Positions 1 through 6,552 of a DNA stretch of 10,463 bases are shown piece by piece. The position numbers were made by a program, and so were the translations under genes. This DNA is from Planctomycetota bacterium. GTDB taxonomy: Bacteria; Planctomycetota; Phycisphaerae; UBA1845. Position 1 is the stretch's first letter, and every line of letters starts with the position of its first letter. Location of the stretch: assembly GCA_022563055.1 (NCBI GenBank), contig JADFOB010000017.1, forward strand, positions 1-10,463, written 5' to 3'. The notes below the pieces were generated by a model, which did not search any database, was not told the origin of the DNA, and saw only the letters and a program-made list of their open reading frames with translations.

Positions 1-26
1 GTAACCCTCTGGGGTCGAGACGACGT

Positions 27-57
27 CCAACCCCGCCGCCCCACCTCCGGCGGTTGG
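27..57. terminator. Hairpin at left edge, possible terminator without U-tract
   Basis: CCAACC (27-32) and GCCG (35-38) pair with CGGC (48-51) and GGTTGG (52-57). This gives about 10 base pairs with a two-base bulge (33-34) and a nine-base loop. No run of T follows, so a classical intrinsic terminator is not supported. It may close a transcription unit to the left of the window, or be a structural repeat. Confidence 0.25.
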
Positions 58-115
58 GCCACGTAAGCGATGATGCAGCTCCCCCGCGGCTCGGTTCGTT
101 TTGGACAATCCAGCG

Positions 116-144
116 CTGTCATACCACACTGAAAATGTTATATT
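116..144 (+). promoter_or_regulatory. Candidate sigma70-type promoter for the small gene
   Basis: CTGTCA (116-121) matches TTGACA at 4 of 6 positions. It is separated by 17 bases from TATATT (139-144), which matches TATAAT at 5 of 6. The implied start of transcription, near 151, lies about 40 bases upstream of the proposed GTG start at 192. The AT-rich patch stands out in GC-rich DNA, but such matches also arise by chance. Confidence 0.35.
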
Positions 145-191
145 GTTCAATGGGCGTGTTCGTTCCAGGATACGTCGGTACGGAGTCACAC

Positions 192-437
192 GTGACGATC
201 GCGCAACTTCGAAAAGCCCTTCGAACGCAGCCGTTCAAACCGTTCACCATCTGCATGACCGATGGACGGCAGTTTCGCGTTCCCCATCCGGACTGCGTCG
301 CCGTTACGCCGAATGCTCGCCGGACGTTCGTTGTCGCGGGGGCGGGCGAGGACTATCGAATCGTTGATCTGCTGTTGGTGACTTCCATCGACTCCACAAA
401 TACCAGGCGCCGGGGAACCCGCACGACAGGTCGATGA
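192..437 (+). CDS. Small conserved hypothetical protein (81 aa), planctomycete-type
   Basis: Function unknown. The product reads as a short cytoplasmic beta-rich protein: an N-terminal 'TIAQLRKAL' helix, then 'QPFKPFTICMTDGR', 'VPHPDCVAV' and 'IVDLLLVTSI'. I recognise this order (PF.pF.i...dGr...v.hpd.vav......ii.llvt.i) from a family of roughly 70-90 residue hypothetical proteins common in planctomycetes; I know of no function for it. I chose GTG 192 because the family similarity begins there and GGAG (182-185) precedes it at good spacing. The reading frame stays open upstream to ATG 54, with further ATGs at 135 and 150, but the extra residues look non-coding. The last dozen residues are Arg/Thr-rich and probably disordered. 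There is no signal peptide. It seems to be a separate transcription unit from the amidohydrolase operon, 367 bases away. Confidence 0.68.
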   Translation: MTIAQLRKALRTQPFKPFTICMTDGRQFRVPHPDCVAVTPNARRTFVVAGAGEDYRIVDLLLVTSIDSTNTRRRGTRTTGR

Positions 438-527
438 CCCGACCGAACGCAGAAACGCGCCCCTCGGGAAGCGACCTTTGGCTGGCTGGACGCGCTCACC
501 CCCATTTACCTGGGTCACGAGGCTCGG

Positions 528-556
528 TTGGTGCCGTCCGGGCGGCTCGGCACCGG
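528..556. terminator. GC hairpin between the small gene and the operon
   Basis: GGTGCCG (530-536) pairs perfectly with CGGCACC (548-554) around an 11-base loop. Two T-G wobble pairs extend it to 528-556. There is no T-run after it, so rho-independent termination is doubtful. Its position downstream of the small gene and upstream of the operon promoter candidate fits a transcript 3' end. Confidence 0.3.
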
Positions 557-611
557 AACGTAATTACCTGTCAAGACCGGGATTCCGGCTCCCTATCGCC
601 CTTTCTTCTCA

Positions 612-640
612 TTTTATCGGTACCGGAAACCGACTATAAT
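612..640 (+). promoter_or_regulatory. Candidate promoter of the amidohydrolase operon
   Basis: A perfect TATAAT (635-640) sits 17 bases after TTTTAT (612-617), a weak -35 match (3 of 6). Transcription would start near 646-648, leaving a leader of about 160 bases before ATG 805. A perfect -10 box is uncommon in DNA this GC-rich, and it is the only plausible promoter I see ahead of the operon. Confidence 0.45.
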
Positions 641-804
641 AGCGCAGTGGGCTCCGATTCCGGTAGGGTTTGACGTCGCGTCCGATCCTCCCAGGGCAGC
701 CTATTCTGCCTACCCGCTCATGAGCTTGGCCTACGTTACGGCGTGATAGCTCGACGTGAGCGCGGGGGCGACGCGCCGGCGGTTTTTGCGGCGTTGGAGG
801 AACG

Positions 805-2379
805 ATGCAGCGTAGAAGCACGAGTGTTGCGGCCATCGCTGTCGCCTGGGTAGTGGCGGCCCAACTTGCGTCGACCGGGTCGGTTGAGGCACAGTTGTTC
901 GACCGGGCGCTGGTCATCCGAAACGCCCGGATCGTGACGATGGCGGGTCCGGTGATCGAGCGAGGCAGCATCCTCATTAAAGGAGGCCGGATCGCGGCCA
1001 TCGGTCCCGAGGTCGACGCGCCTTTTTTCTCGCGGACCATCGACGCGGATGGTAAGACCGTGACGCCCGGTCTCATCGACGCCTGGAGTTCGCTGGGACG
1101 CCTGAACGGGTCGCGGGGTTCCGCTGATCCCACCGCTAGCGCATGGGACGCTTTCGACCGGTTTGATCGAGACAGCTTCCGCCAAGCTCTACGGAATGGC
1201 GTGACCACGATTTACGTCGGACCCACGGGAGGGCCGGGGATCGCCGGGACCGGCGTGGTGGTTCGCCTTGCGCCGGAGCCGGGTGGGAAAGCAGGCAAAC
1301 TTATTGAGGAACACGCGGCGCTGGCGGTCAACTTCGGGTCGAGTCAGAACGCCATCGCACGAGCCAAGACCTACCTGGCCATCCGTAAGCAGTTTCGCAC
1401 GGCGCTCGACTACCGCCAGGCTCTGGAGGATTACGAGGAGGATCTCAAAGAGTACATAGAGAAACTCGAAGAGCGACGCGAAGAAAAGGAGAAAGAGGAA
1501 GCCAAGGAGAAGAAAGAGGGCGACGAGGATGGTGAGAAGGAGGAAGACACACCGCCCGAGGATTCACCCAAGCCCGAGCCCAAGCCAACACCAAAACCCG
1601 AACCTGAGCCCGATGACAACGGTGATAGAGTGCGTGGACGGACGTTGACAAGTTCAGCGGACGCCGATCGACGGCCCAACGAGGAGAACGGAGACGAGGA
1701 AGGCGGTGAGGACGGCGACGAGAAAGAGGCGGATGAGGAGGGAGACGAGGAGAAGGAAGAAGAGCTTACCAAGCCGACTCGCCCGACACCTGACCGGGCC
1801 AGCGAAGCGTTGCTTAGGGCCATCGACCATGAGCTTCCGCTTCGAATCGAGGCTCATCGAAGCGAAGACATTCTCAACGCGTTGCAACTTGCCAAAGAGT
1901 TTCGGCTGGATATCATTCTAGAGGGTGCCACGGATGCCTACCTTCTTGCCGACAAGCTGTCGGAGGCTGATGTCCCGGTTGTGCTGGGACCGATCGTGCG
2001 AACGCCGTTGTTTGAGCACAACGAGCACCGCCGCCACACGCCCCGGTCTGCCGCTGTGCTGGAAGAAGCCGGCGTTCTTTGGACCACCGGGAGCGGCGGG
2101 GACGATCCCATGGCGTCTCGCTTTGTCGGGTTGAACGCCCAGCTTGCAGCCGGGCACGGGGCGACGCAGATGCCCTGGCTCGCGACCGTGACCACCAACG
2201 CCGCAAAGATTCTCAACCTCGCCGATCGTCTCGGACAGCTTCGTCGTGGGTTGGATGCCGATTTGGTGATCTGGACCGGCGACCCGAGGGAAGCCTCGTC
2301 CACGGTCGAGCGTACGATTGTGGGCGGTGCTGTCGTTTACACGGCCCCAAGCGCGAAATCGCAGGGAGGGGGATCGTGA
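805..2379 (+). CDS. Secreted amidohydrolase-like protein with lost metal ligands and a Lys/Glu/Pro-rich insert (524 aa)
   Basis: First gene of the operon. ATG 805 follows GGAGG (796-800), four bases away. Residues 1-29 form a signal peptide (basic start, hydrophobic core, cut near VEA|Q), so it acts outside the cytoplasm. The amidohydrolase plan is visible: 'VIRNARIVTM' and 'GSILIKGGRIAAIG' (36-67), 'TPGLIDAWSS' (87-96), 'NGVTTIYV' (131-138), 'PLRIEAHRSEDIL' (345-357), 'ILEGATDAY' (371-379) and the C-terminal 'RLGQLRRGLDADLVIW' (475-490). Active relatives have HxH after 'PGxIDA'; here it is W94-S-S96. The His of 'LRIHA' is E349 and the His of 'LEHGT' is G374. Catalysis of the usual metal-dependent type is therefore unlikely (inference). 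Residues about 207-328 are an unusual coiled-coil-like and low-complexity insert between the barrel helix 'YRQALEDY' and 'LRIEA'. The stop overlaps the next start (GTGA). Fold assignment is firm; role is unknown. Confidence 0.9.
   Translation: MQRRSTSVAAIAVAWVVAAQLASTGSVEAQLFDRALVIRNARIVTMAGPVIERGSILIKGGRIAAIGPEVDAPFFSRTIDADGKTVTPGLIDAWSSLGRLNGSRGSADPTASAWDAFDRFDRDSFRQALRNGVTTIYVGPTGGPGIAGTGVVVRLAPEPGGKAGKLIEEHAALAVNFGSSQNAIARAKTYLAIRKQFRTALDYRQALEDYEEDLKEYIEKLEERREEKEKEEAKEKKEGDEDGEKEEDTPPEDSPKPEPKPTPKPEPEPDDNGDRVRGRTLTSSADADRRPNEENGDEEGGEDGDEKEADEEGDEEKEEELTKPTRPTPDRASEALLRAIDHELPLRIEAHRSEDILNALQLAKEFRLDIILEGATDAYLLADKLSEADVPVVLGPIVRTPLFEHNEHRRHTPRSAAVLEEAGVLWTTGSGGDDPMASRFVGLNAQLAAGHGATQMPWLATVTTNAAKILNLADRLGQLRRGLDADLVIWTGDPREASSTVERTIVGGAVVYTAPSAKSQGGGS
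1423..1788 (+). other. Low-complexity Lys/Glu-rich insert with an alternating-proline segment (within the first operon gene)
   Basis: This codes for about residues 207-328 of the gene at 805-2379. It begins as a charged helix (many E, K and R, likely coiled coil), passes into a proline rod with P at every second position from 255 to 269 (eight prolines, spacers K, E or T), then a short neutral patch and a second acidic stretch dominated by E, D, G and K. GAG/GAA/AAG codons give a purine-rich sense strand. The likely structure is an extended, disordered or rod-like arm protruding from the barrel. Confidence 0.85.
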
Positions 2380-3566
2380 TCTGGCAACCACATCGACGAC
2401 CGGTCGTACATGCGGCGCTTGCTTTCACGCTGTTGGTCCCTGCATTGGCATCTGCGCAGGAACCGGCTGCCATCATAACCGGCCGATACGTCGCGCCCGA
2501 CGGAACGCTCCAACCCGGCGCTGCCATCCTGCTTTCGGGAGGCAAGATCCAAAGCATCGTTCCGGCTGACTCCTACGACAAAGAAACCAACGTTGTACGA
2601 CATCCTAATGCCGTCCTCTGTCCCGGTTTGATCGACGTGCGCTCGCAGATCGGCGCATCGGAAAACCTGATCGAGACAACCAATGCGATTGACCCCGGAG
2701 CGTCGGCGATCGACAGCTTGGACCGTCACCATCGCGATTTTCGTGCCGCCTTAAGGGCCGGCATCACGACGGTGATGCTCACGCCTTCTCCCAACAATCT
2801 GATTTCCGGTGCGGCTGCCATCGTCAAAACGGCGCGAGCCTCGAAGGGCGAGGACGACGCCATCTTGGTCAAGCACGGCCCGTTGATGTTCGCGCTGGGT
2901 TCTTCGGTGTGGTCATACGACCGCGCGCCCACGTCGCGGGTCGGGTCACTGGCGATGCTGCGTGCGGCGTTGGACGACGCAGCCGGTGGCCGCGGACATG
3001 AGCGGCTCCAGGCTTTCGCAAAAGGTCGGATCGAGGGTGTCGTGGTATGTGAAGAAGCGATGGACGTCAGCGCTGCGCTGCGCACGTTTGCCCAGCGTCG
3101 TCTGAGCGTGGCCATTGCGCATACCAGCGACGTGCATGACCTGGGTGAGGAGCTTGTGCGCCTGTGTCACGCCGTGATTGTGGGGCCTTACACGTTTGAG
3201 GATTCGCCGCGAAAACTCTCGACGGCGGCGGCGTGGTCATCGGCCGGCGTGCCCGTAATCTTCACCGCACAAATGCCCGAACATGCTGCGGATGCACTGC
3301 GCATCACGGCGGCGCTGGCGGTTCGATATGGGATGGACCCGGCTAAAGCCCGACGGGCGATCACCGGGCTACCGGCCATCGTGACCGGCGTGCCCAAACG
3401 CATCGGCTCCATCAAGGAAGGAATGGACGCGGATCTGGTCGTCTTCTCCGACGATCCGCTTCAACTCGACGCGCGCGTGCTCGAGGTCTACATCGACGGT
3501 GTTCGAGTCTACCGCGCCGTGGGTTCTGTCACGATGTCCTCACGGGACAAGTCAGGAGGTTTATAG
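2376..3566 (+). CDS. Secreted amidohydrolase-like protein, HxH motif lost (396 aa)
   Basis: Start GTG 2376 overlaps the previous stop in a GTGA and follows a strong AGGGAGGGGG (2363-2372). The frame is open further upstream to 2079, but only from 2376 does a proper signal peptide appear (residues 1-27, cut near ASA|Q), so the protein is exported. It is the shortest module, with no large insert. Recognisable parts are 'GAAILLSGGKIQSI' (48-61), 'CPGLIDVRSQIG' (82-93), 'RAGITTVML' (127-135), 'GVVVCEEAMD' (221-230), 'VAIAHTSD' (245-252) and 'RIGSIKEGMDADLVVF' (342-357). The HxH position is R89-S-Q91, and the usual His at the barrel strand 'lriHa' is about V224. The His in 'IAHT' (H249) seems to be the one metal ligand still present. 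It is likely a pseudoenzyme or a protein with changed chemistry, expressed together with its neighbours. No substrate can be proposed from sequence. Confidence 0.88.
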   Translation: MIWQPHRRPVVHAALAFTLLVPALASAQEPAAIITGRYVAPDGTLQPGAAILLSGGKIQSIVPADSYDKETNVVRHPNAVLCPGLIDVRSQIGASENLIETTNAIDPGASAIDSLDRHHRDFRAALRAGITTVMLTPSPNNLISGAAAIVKTARASKGEDDAILVKHGPLMFALGSSVWSYDRAPTSRVGSLAMLRAALDDAAGGRGHERLQAFAKGRIEGVVVCEEAMDVSAALRTFAQRRLSVAIAHTSDVHDLGEELVRLCHAVIVGPYTFEDSPRKLSTAAAWSSAGVPVIFTAQMPEHAADALRITAALAVRYGMDPAKARRAITGLPAIVTGVPKRIGSIKEGMDADLVVFSDDPLQLDARVLEVYIDGVRVYRAVGSVTMSSRDKSGGL

Positions 3567-5045
3567 ATGTTCACTGAAAGAAGCAGAGGTGGCCGTGTTG
3601 CCCGTGCCTGCGTGCCGGTCCTGTTGTTGCCGCTGCTGATGGGCGGGGGGTTTGAGCTTGAGCCCCAACCCCCGCTACTCATTAGAGCCGACGAGTTGCA
3701 CACCGGTTCCGGGACGGTCATTCCCGGCGGGATGCTGCTGATTGTCGACGGTCGTATTGTCGCGGTGGGAACGGACATTGCCGTACCACCCGATGCAACG
3801 GTGATCGAGGTAGCCGGTGGTTCGCTCACGCCCGGTCTGATCGACGCGAACGCCGCGGTCGAGGCATCCGATGTCGTCGTACCGCGTTCAAGGACAGCGT
3901 CCCAAGTCCTCCACGATGCTTTCTGTCCGACGCACCCTACGCGCAGGGCCGGTAGCTGCTGCGGATCGACCTGCCCACGCGCTTTGCAACACGCCAGCGG
4001 CGAGCCATGCCGGATGTGCGGTTTTCCCACGAGCCGACCCGCGACGGCTGCCGTGGGCACGCGCCGGTGGGCAACCACAGCCGAACACTCCGCGGAAGTC
4101 GTGCCGCATACGCGCGTGATCGACGCGGTGAACCTGCGATCGCCGGATTTCGATCGGTTGCTGGCGGGCGGCGTTACGACGATCTTCGTCTCGGCAGACT
4201 CCGCTTCGGTGATCGGCTCGCAGGGTGCCATCATCCGAACAGGCGGTCCGATCGCCAAGCGGATCATTCGGGATGCGGGCGCCGTCAAAGCGGTGATGGG
4301 CTCCGATCCCTATGCGCGAGGAACGCGTAACAGCGGTCCCTGGCGGCGCAATGTGGACTTCCACTCTCGCCGCCCCACGACGCGCATGGGCGTGACGTGG
4401 GTGTTCCGCAAGGCGTTGTACGACGCCCGGCGGCATGAGCAGGGTCTGGAAATCCACGGAGCCGACACACCGCCCGCCGAGGCGATGGATACACTCTCGC
4501 GCATCCTGGCGGGCGAGATTCCACTCAGAATACAGGCCCGCATGCAGCATGATATTCTGTCAGCCATTCGTCTGGCGGATGAGTTTGACCTTTCCTTTGT
4601 GCTCGAAGAGGCGACCGAGGCGTACCTCTGCCTTGGGGAGCTCAAAGCCGCCAACGCGCCCGTGATTTTCGGGCCGATCTATGTGACGCCAACGGGCTAT
4701 CGGCGGCGCAGCACCGAGACCGACCGATCACGTCTGCACACGATGAAGGCGCTGTTGGATGCGGGGATCGAGACGGCGCTGACCGCTCATGAACTGCGCG
4801 AGGAAGACGGACTTGCCCGGCAGGCGATGTACGCGATTCGCTATGGCGTTGGGCTGGCGAGCGTAACCAGATCCGTCACGCAGACACCGGCCAAACTGCT
4901 CGGGCTTGAGCGGGAGATCGGCACGCTTGAAGCGGGGAAGCAGGCGGATATCGTCGTGTGGAGTGGGAAACCGTTCGAAGCAACCTCGAAACCGGTGGTC
5001 GTTTTGATTAACGGACAGGTGGTCTTCGACCGCCGCAGTGGATGA
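3567..5045 (+). CDS. Secreted amidohydrolase-like protein with Cys-rich insert (492 aa)
   Basis: ATG 3567 directly follows the previous TAG, with AGGAGGT (3554-3560) six bases ahead. Residues 1 to about 28 are a signal-like segment (basic, then 'VPVLLLPLLMGGG'), but a clean cleavage motif is not obvious. Fold segments: 'LLIVDGRIVAVGTDI' (57-71), 'TPGLIDANAAVE' (88-99), 'GGVTTIFV' (201-208), 'AVKAVMGSDP' (239-248), 'PLRIQARMQHDIL' (319-331), 'VLEEATEAY' (345-353) and 'IGTLEAGKQADIVVW' (451-465). The HxH motif is replaced by N95-A-A97, the later His residues by Q323 and E348. A Lys at the position of the bridging lysine is kept (K241). Between the first motif and 'VVPHTRVIDAVNLRSPDF' there is an extra Cys-rich stretch (about 104-174). 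It is probably non-catalytic. Its stop overlaps the next start (ATGA), implying coupled translation. Confidence 0.88.
   Translation: MFTERSRGGRVARACVPVLLLPLLMGGGFELEPQPPLLIRADELHTGSGTVIPGGMLLIVDGRIVAVGTDIAVPPDATVIEVAGGSLTPGLIDANAAVEASDVVVPRSRTASQVLHDAFCPTHPTRRAGSCCGSTCPRALQHASGEPCRMCGFPTSRPATAAVGTRRWATTAEHSAEVVPHTRVIDAVNLRSPDFDRLLAGGVTTIFVSADSASVIGSQGAIIRTGGPIAKRIIRDAGAVKAVMGSDPYARGTRNSGPWRRNVDFHSRRPTTRMGVTWVFRKALYDARRHEQGLEIHGADTPPAEAMDTLSRILAGEIPLRIQARMQHDILSAIRLADEFDLSFVLEEATEAYLCLGELKAANAPVIFGPIYVTPTGYRRRSTETDRSRLHTMKALLDAGIETALTAHELREEDGLARQAMYAIRYGVGLASVTRSVTQTPAKLLGLEREIGTLEAGKQADIVVWSGKPFEATSKPVVVLINGQVVFDRRSG
3876..4088 (+). other. Cys-rich insert in the third operon gene, possible zinc-ribbon remnant
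   Basis: Residues about 104-174 of the gene at 3567-5045 have little resemblance to the amidohydrolase fold. They contain six cysteines in 32 residues (C120, C131, C132, C136, C148, C151). C148-R-M-C151-G is a CxxCG knuckle typical of zinc ribbons, and 'CCGSTC' may be a degraded first knuckle. Alternatively this is repeat DNA inserted in frame: 3931-3940 reads GCACCCTACG and resembles ends of dispersed repeats, but I could not find a paired arm. Confidence 0.5.
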
Positions 5046-6514
5046 TGGAGAAAACTGTGACCAGACGTCTACCCCCGGCGTTCGTGCTCGCTGCGATTGT
5101 CTCAGCGGTTTCCGCCGTTGCGGCGCCGCCCGCCAAGGTGGCCCTTGAAGGCGGCAGGATCATTCCCGTCGTCGGTGAGGAAATCGCCAAAGGAACCATC
5201 CTGATCGAAAACGGTAAGATCACAGCCGTCGGCGAGGAGGTGAAGGTTCCTTACGATGCGATGGTCGTGGACGTCAGCGGCAAGGTTCTCTTCCCCGGAA
5301 TGATCGACGCGCACGCATCCGGCGGAATGGACATACGAAATGAAAACCTGGGTGTGACGCCGTTCCTGGATGTCTATGATGCCATCGACCCCTCCAGACT
5401 CTACTTCGAAGATGCGCTGCGCGATGGGATCACGTCGATTCATGTGATCGTGGGCCACAACTGTGTAATCGGAGGGCTCAGTCGGGTCGTCCATCCGATC
5501 GGGCTCACGCCCGACGAGATGACCCTCCATGGGCCAATCGCGTTGAAGCTCAGCGTAGCCGCAAAACGGGGCTCCGACCGAATGGTGCAAATGGCTACGC
5601 TGCGCGAGACGTTCTTCGAGCTAGCGGACTACCTGGAGAACCTCGCGGAGAAGAAGTACGAGGAATCCCTCGAAAAAGAGGACGAGGAGATCGACGTTGG
5701 TCCCGACGAAGCCCGCAAGCGAGGCAAGAAACTCATTACACGCGAGGATTATGACGACGCCCACCGAAACCTGGTGAGACTCACGCGCGGCGAACTCGGG
5801 GCGTTCATCTACTGCGAGCGAGCAAGCGACGTCGCCCGCGCGGTTACCCTCGCAAAGGACAACGGTTTCTTCGATCGTAGCGTGCTCGTGCTGGGTCCGG
5901 AGTGTTTCAAGGCCATCGCGGAACTCAAGGCAGCCGGGCGACCTGTGATCCTGGACGCCCAACTGCTCTACCGCAAGCGGGATCCCGTCACCGGCAAGTT
6001 GAAGGAAACCTTTGTACCCAAGGCATTCGCCGATGCCGGGATCCCTTTTTCGCTTTTGCCGCATCCGAACAACTCGCTCGCGGAGCGCTACTTGAACTAC
6101 CAGGCAGCCCGCTGTGTTCGCAACGGTGTGGACCGAAAAGCCGCGCTCGAAGCGATCACGATCAACCCGGCGCGGGCGTTGGGTCTGGAGGATCGAATCG
6201 GCTCGCTCGAAGTCGGCAAGGTCGCCAACATCGTTGTCTTTAGCGGTGATCCATTGGACTTCAGCTCGTGGGTCGATCTGGTCTACATTAACGGCATTCG
6301 CGCCTACGACCGCACCACCGACATACGTCTCAAGCAGCTCCTGGGCGATGAACCGGAGGAGGTCGCGGAGGAAGAGGGCGCGGTGGATGAGGCTACGCCG
6401 GAGGATAAAGAGGATACAAAAACCGCCAAGGAAACAAGCGACAAAGAGGTCGAGAAGAAGGCGCCCGACGCGGCGGATCAGAGCAAAGAGTCCGACAAGG
6501 GTAAGCGCGAATAG
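5042..6514 (+). CDS. Secreted amidohydrolase-like protein with charged C-terminal tail (490 aa)
   Basis: The start at 5042 overlaps the previous stop (ATGA); a second ATG is at 5045. GTG 5057 is in frame too and has TGGAG (5046-5050) six bases ahead. It would begin 'MTRRLPPAFVL', an equally good signal peptide, so the true start is one of these three. Cleavage is expected near residue 27-28 (AVA|A). Fold segments: 'GTILIENGKITAVGEEV' (51-67), 'FPGMIDAHAS' (84-93), 'DGITSIHV' (128-135), 'IALKLSVAAKRG' (166-177), 'GAFIYCERASDVARAV' (253-268) and 'RIGSLEVGKVANIVVF' (385-400). One HxH histidine remains (H91) but the second is S93. A Lys at the bridging position is present (K169), while the strand-5 His is Y257. 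A charged helix (about 196-245) sits where gene 1 carries its insert. Residues about 435-490 are an E/K/D/A tail, probably disordered. It is likely catalytically impaired. Confidence 0.88.
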   Translation: MMEKTVTRRLPPAFVLAAIVSAVSAVAAPPAKVALEGGRIIPVVGEEIAKGTILIENGKITAVGEEVKVPYDAMVVDVSGKVLFPGMIDAHASGGMDIRNENLGVTPFLDVYDAIDPSRLYFEDALRDGITSIHVIVGHNCVIGGLSRVVHPIGLTPDEMTLHGPIALKLSVAAKRGSDRMVQMATLRETFFELADYLENLAEKKYEESLEKEDEEIDVGPDEARKRGKKLITREDYDDAHRNLVRLTRGELGAFIYCERASDVARAVTLAKDNGFFDRSVLVLGPECFKAIAELKAAGRPVILDAQLLYRKRDPVTGKLKETFVPKAFADAGIPFSLLPHPNNSLAERYLNYQAARCVRNGVDRKAALEAITINPARALGLEDRIGSLEVGKVANIVVFSGDPLDFSSWVDLVYINGIRAYDRTTDIRLKQLLGDEPEEVAEEEGAVDEATPEDKEDTKTAKETSDKEVEKKAPDAADQSKESDKGKRE

Positions 6515-6552
6515 GCGAGTGCCGCAACACCCGCGCACCGGAACTGAGTCGT

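Larger units (their letters stand above)
438..804. other. Intergenic region upstream of the operon
   Basis: I see no convincing gene here. A 79-codon open frame starting at 434 has no family resemblance and no good ribosome binding site. The region holds a weak hairpin near the preceding stop codon (429-433 with 440-444), a stronger GC hairpin (528-556), a TATAAT box (635-640), and a GC-rich leader ending in T5 at 783-787. The operon's ribosome binding site GGAGG lies at 796-800. The long untranslated leader (about 160 bases if the TATAAT box is used) could hold regulatory structure, but I recognise no riboswitch class. Confidence 0.5.

Noticed and set aside
434..673. A 79-codon + strand frame starting within the stop of the small gene (ATGA).
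   Set aside because: The overlap is tempting, but there is no good ribosome binding site, no family resemblance, and the frame runs through the hairpin at 528-556 and the TATAAT box.
760..787. GC stem followed by T5, considered as an intrinsic terminator just before the operon.
   Set aside because: The stem is only about five pairs, CGGCGG separates it from the T-run, and it precedes a gene start by 17 bases; kept only as a weak attenuator idea.
1431..1823. A 130-codon Ser-rich frame on the - strand.
   Set aside because: It is the mirror of the Glu/Lys-rich tract of gene 1 (GAG/GAA codons read as CTC/TTC and TCC/TCT); it has no independent support.
2079..2375. Upstream extension of gene 2 by 99 codons to an earlier ATG.
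   Set aside because: It would overlap gene 1 deeply and bury the signal peptide; GTG 2376 has a strong ribosome binding site and starts a clean signal peptide.
3938..3956. CTAC...GTAG pair inside the Cys-rich insert, considered as a second REP doublet.
   Set aside because: The tetranucleotides face the wrong way, and no convincing palindromic arms accompany them; the best stem is seven pairs with a 36-base loop.
5621..6538. A 305-codon frame on the - strand, the longest opposite-strand frame in the window.
   Set aside because: It lies opposite gene 4, has no recognisable domain, and long antisense frames are expected in GC-rich coding DNA.
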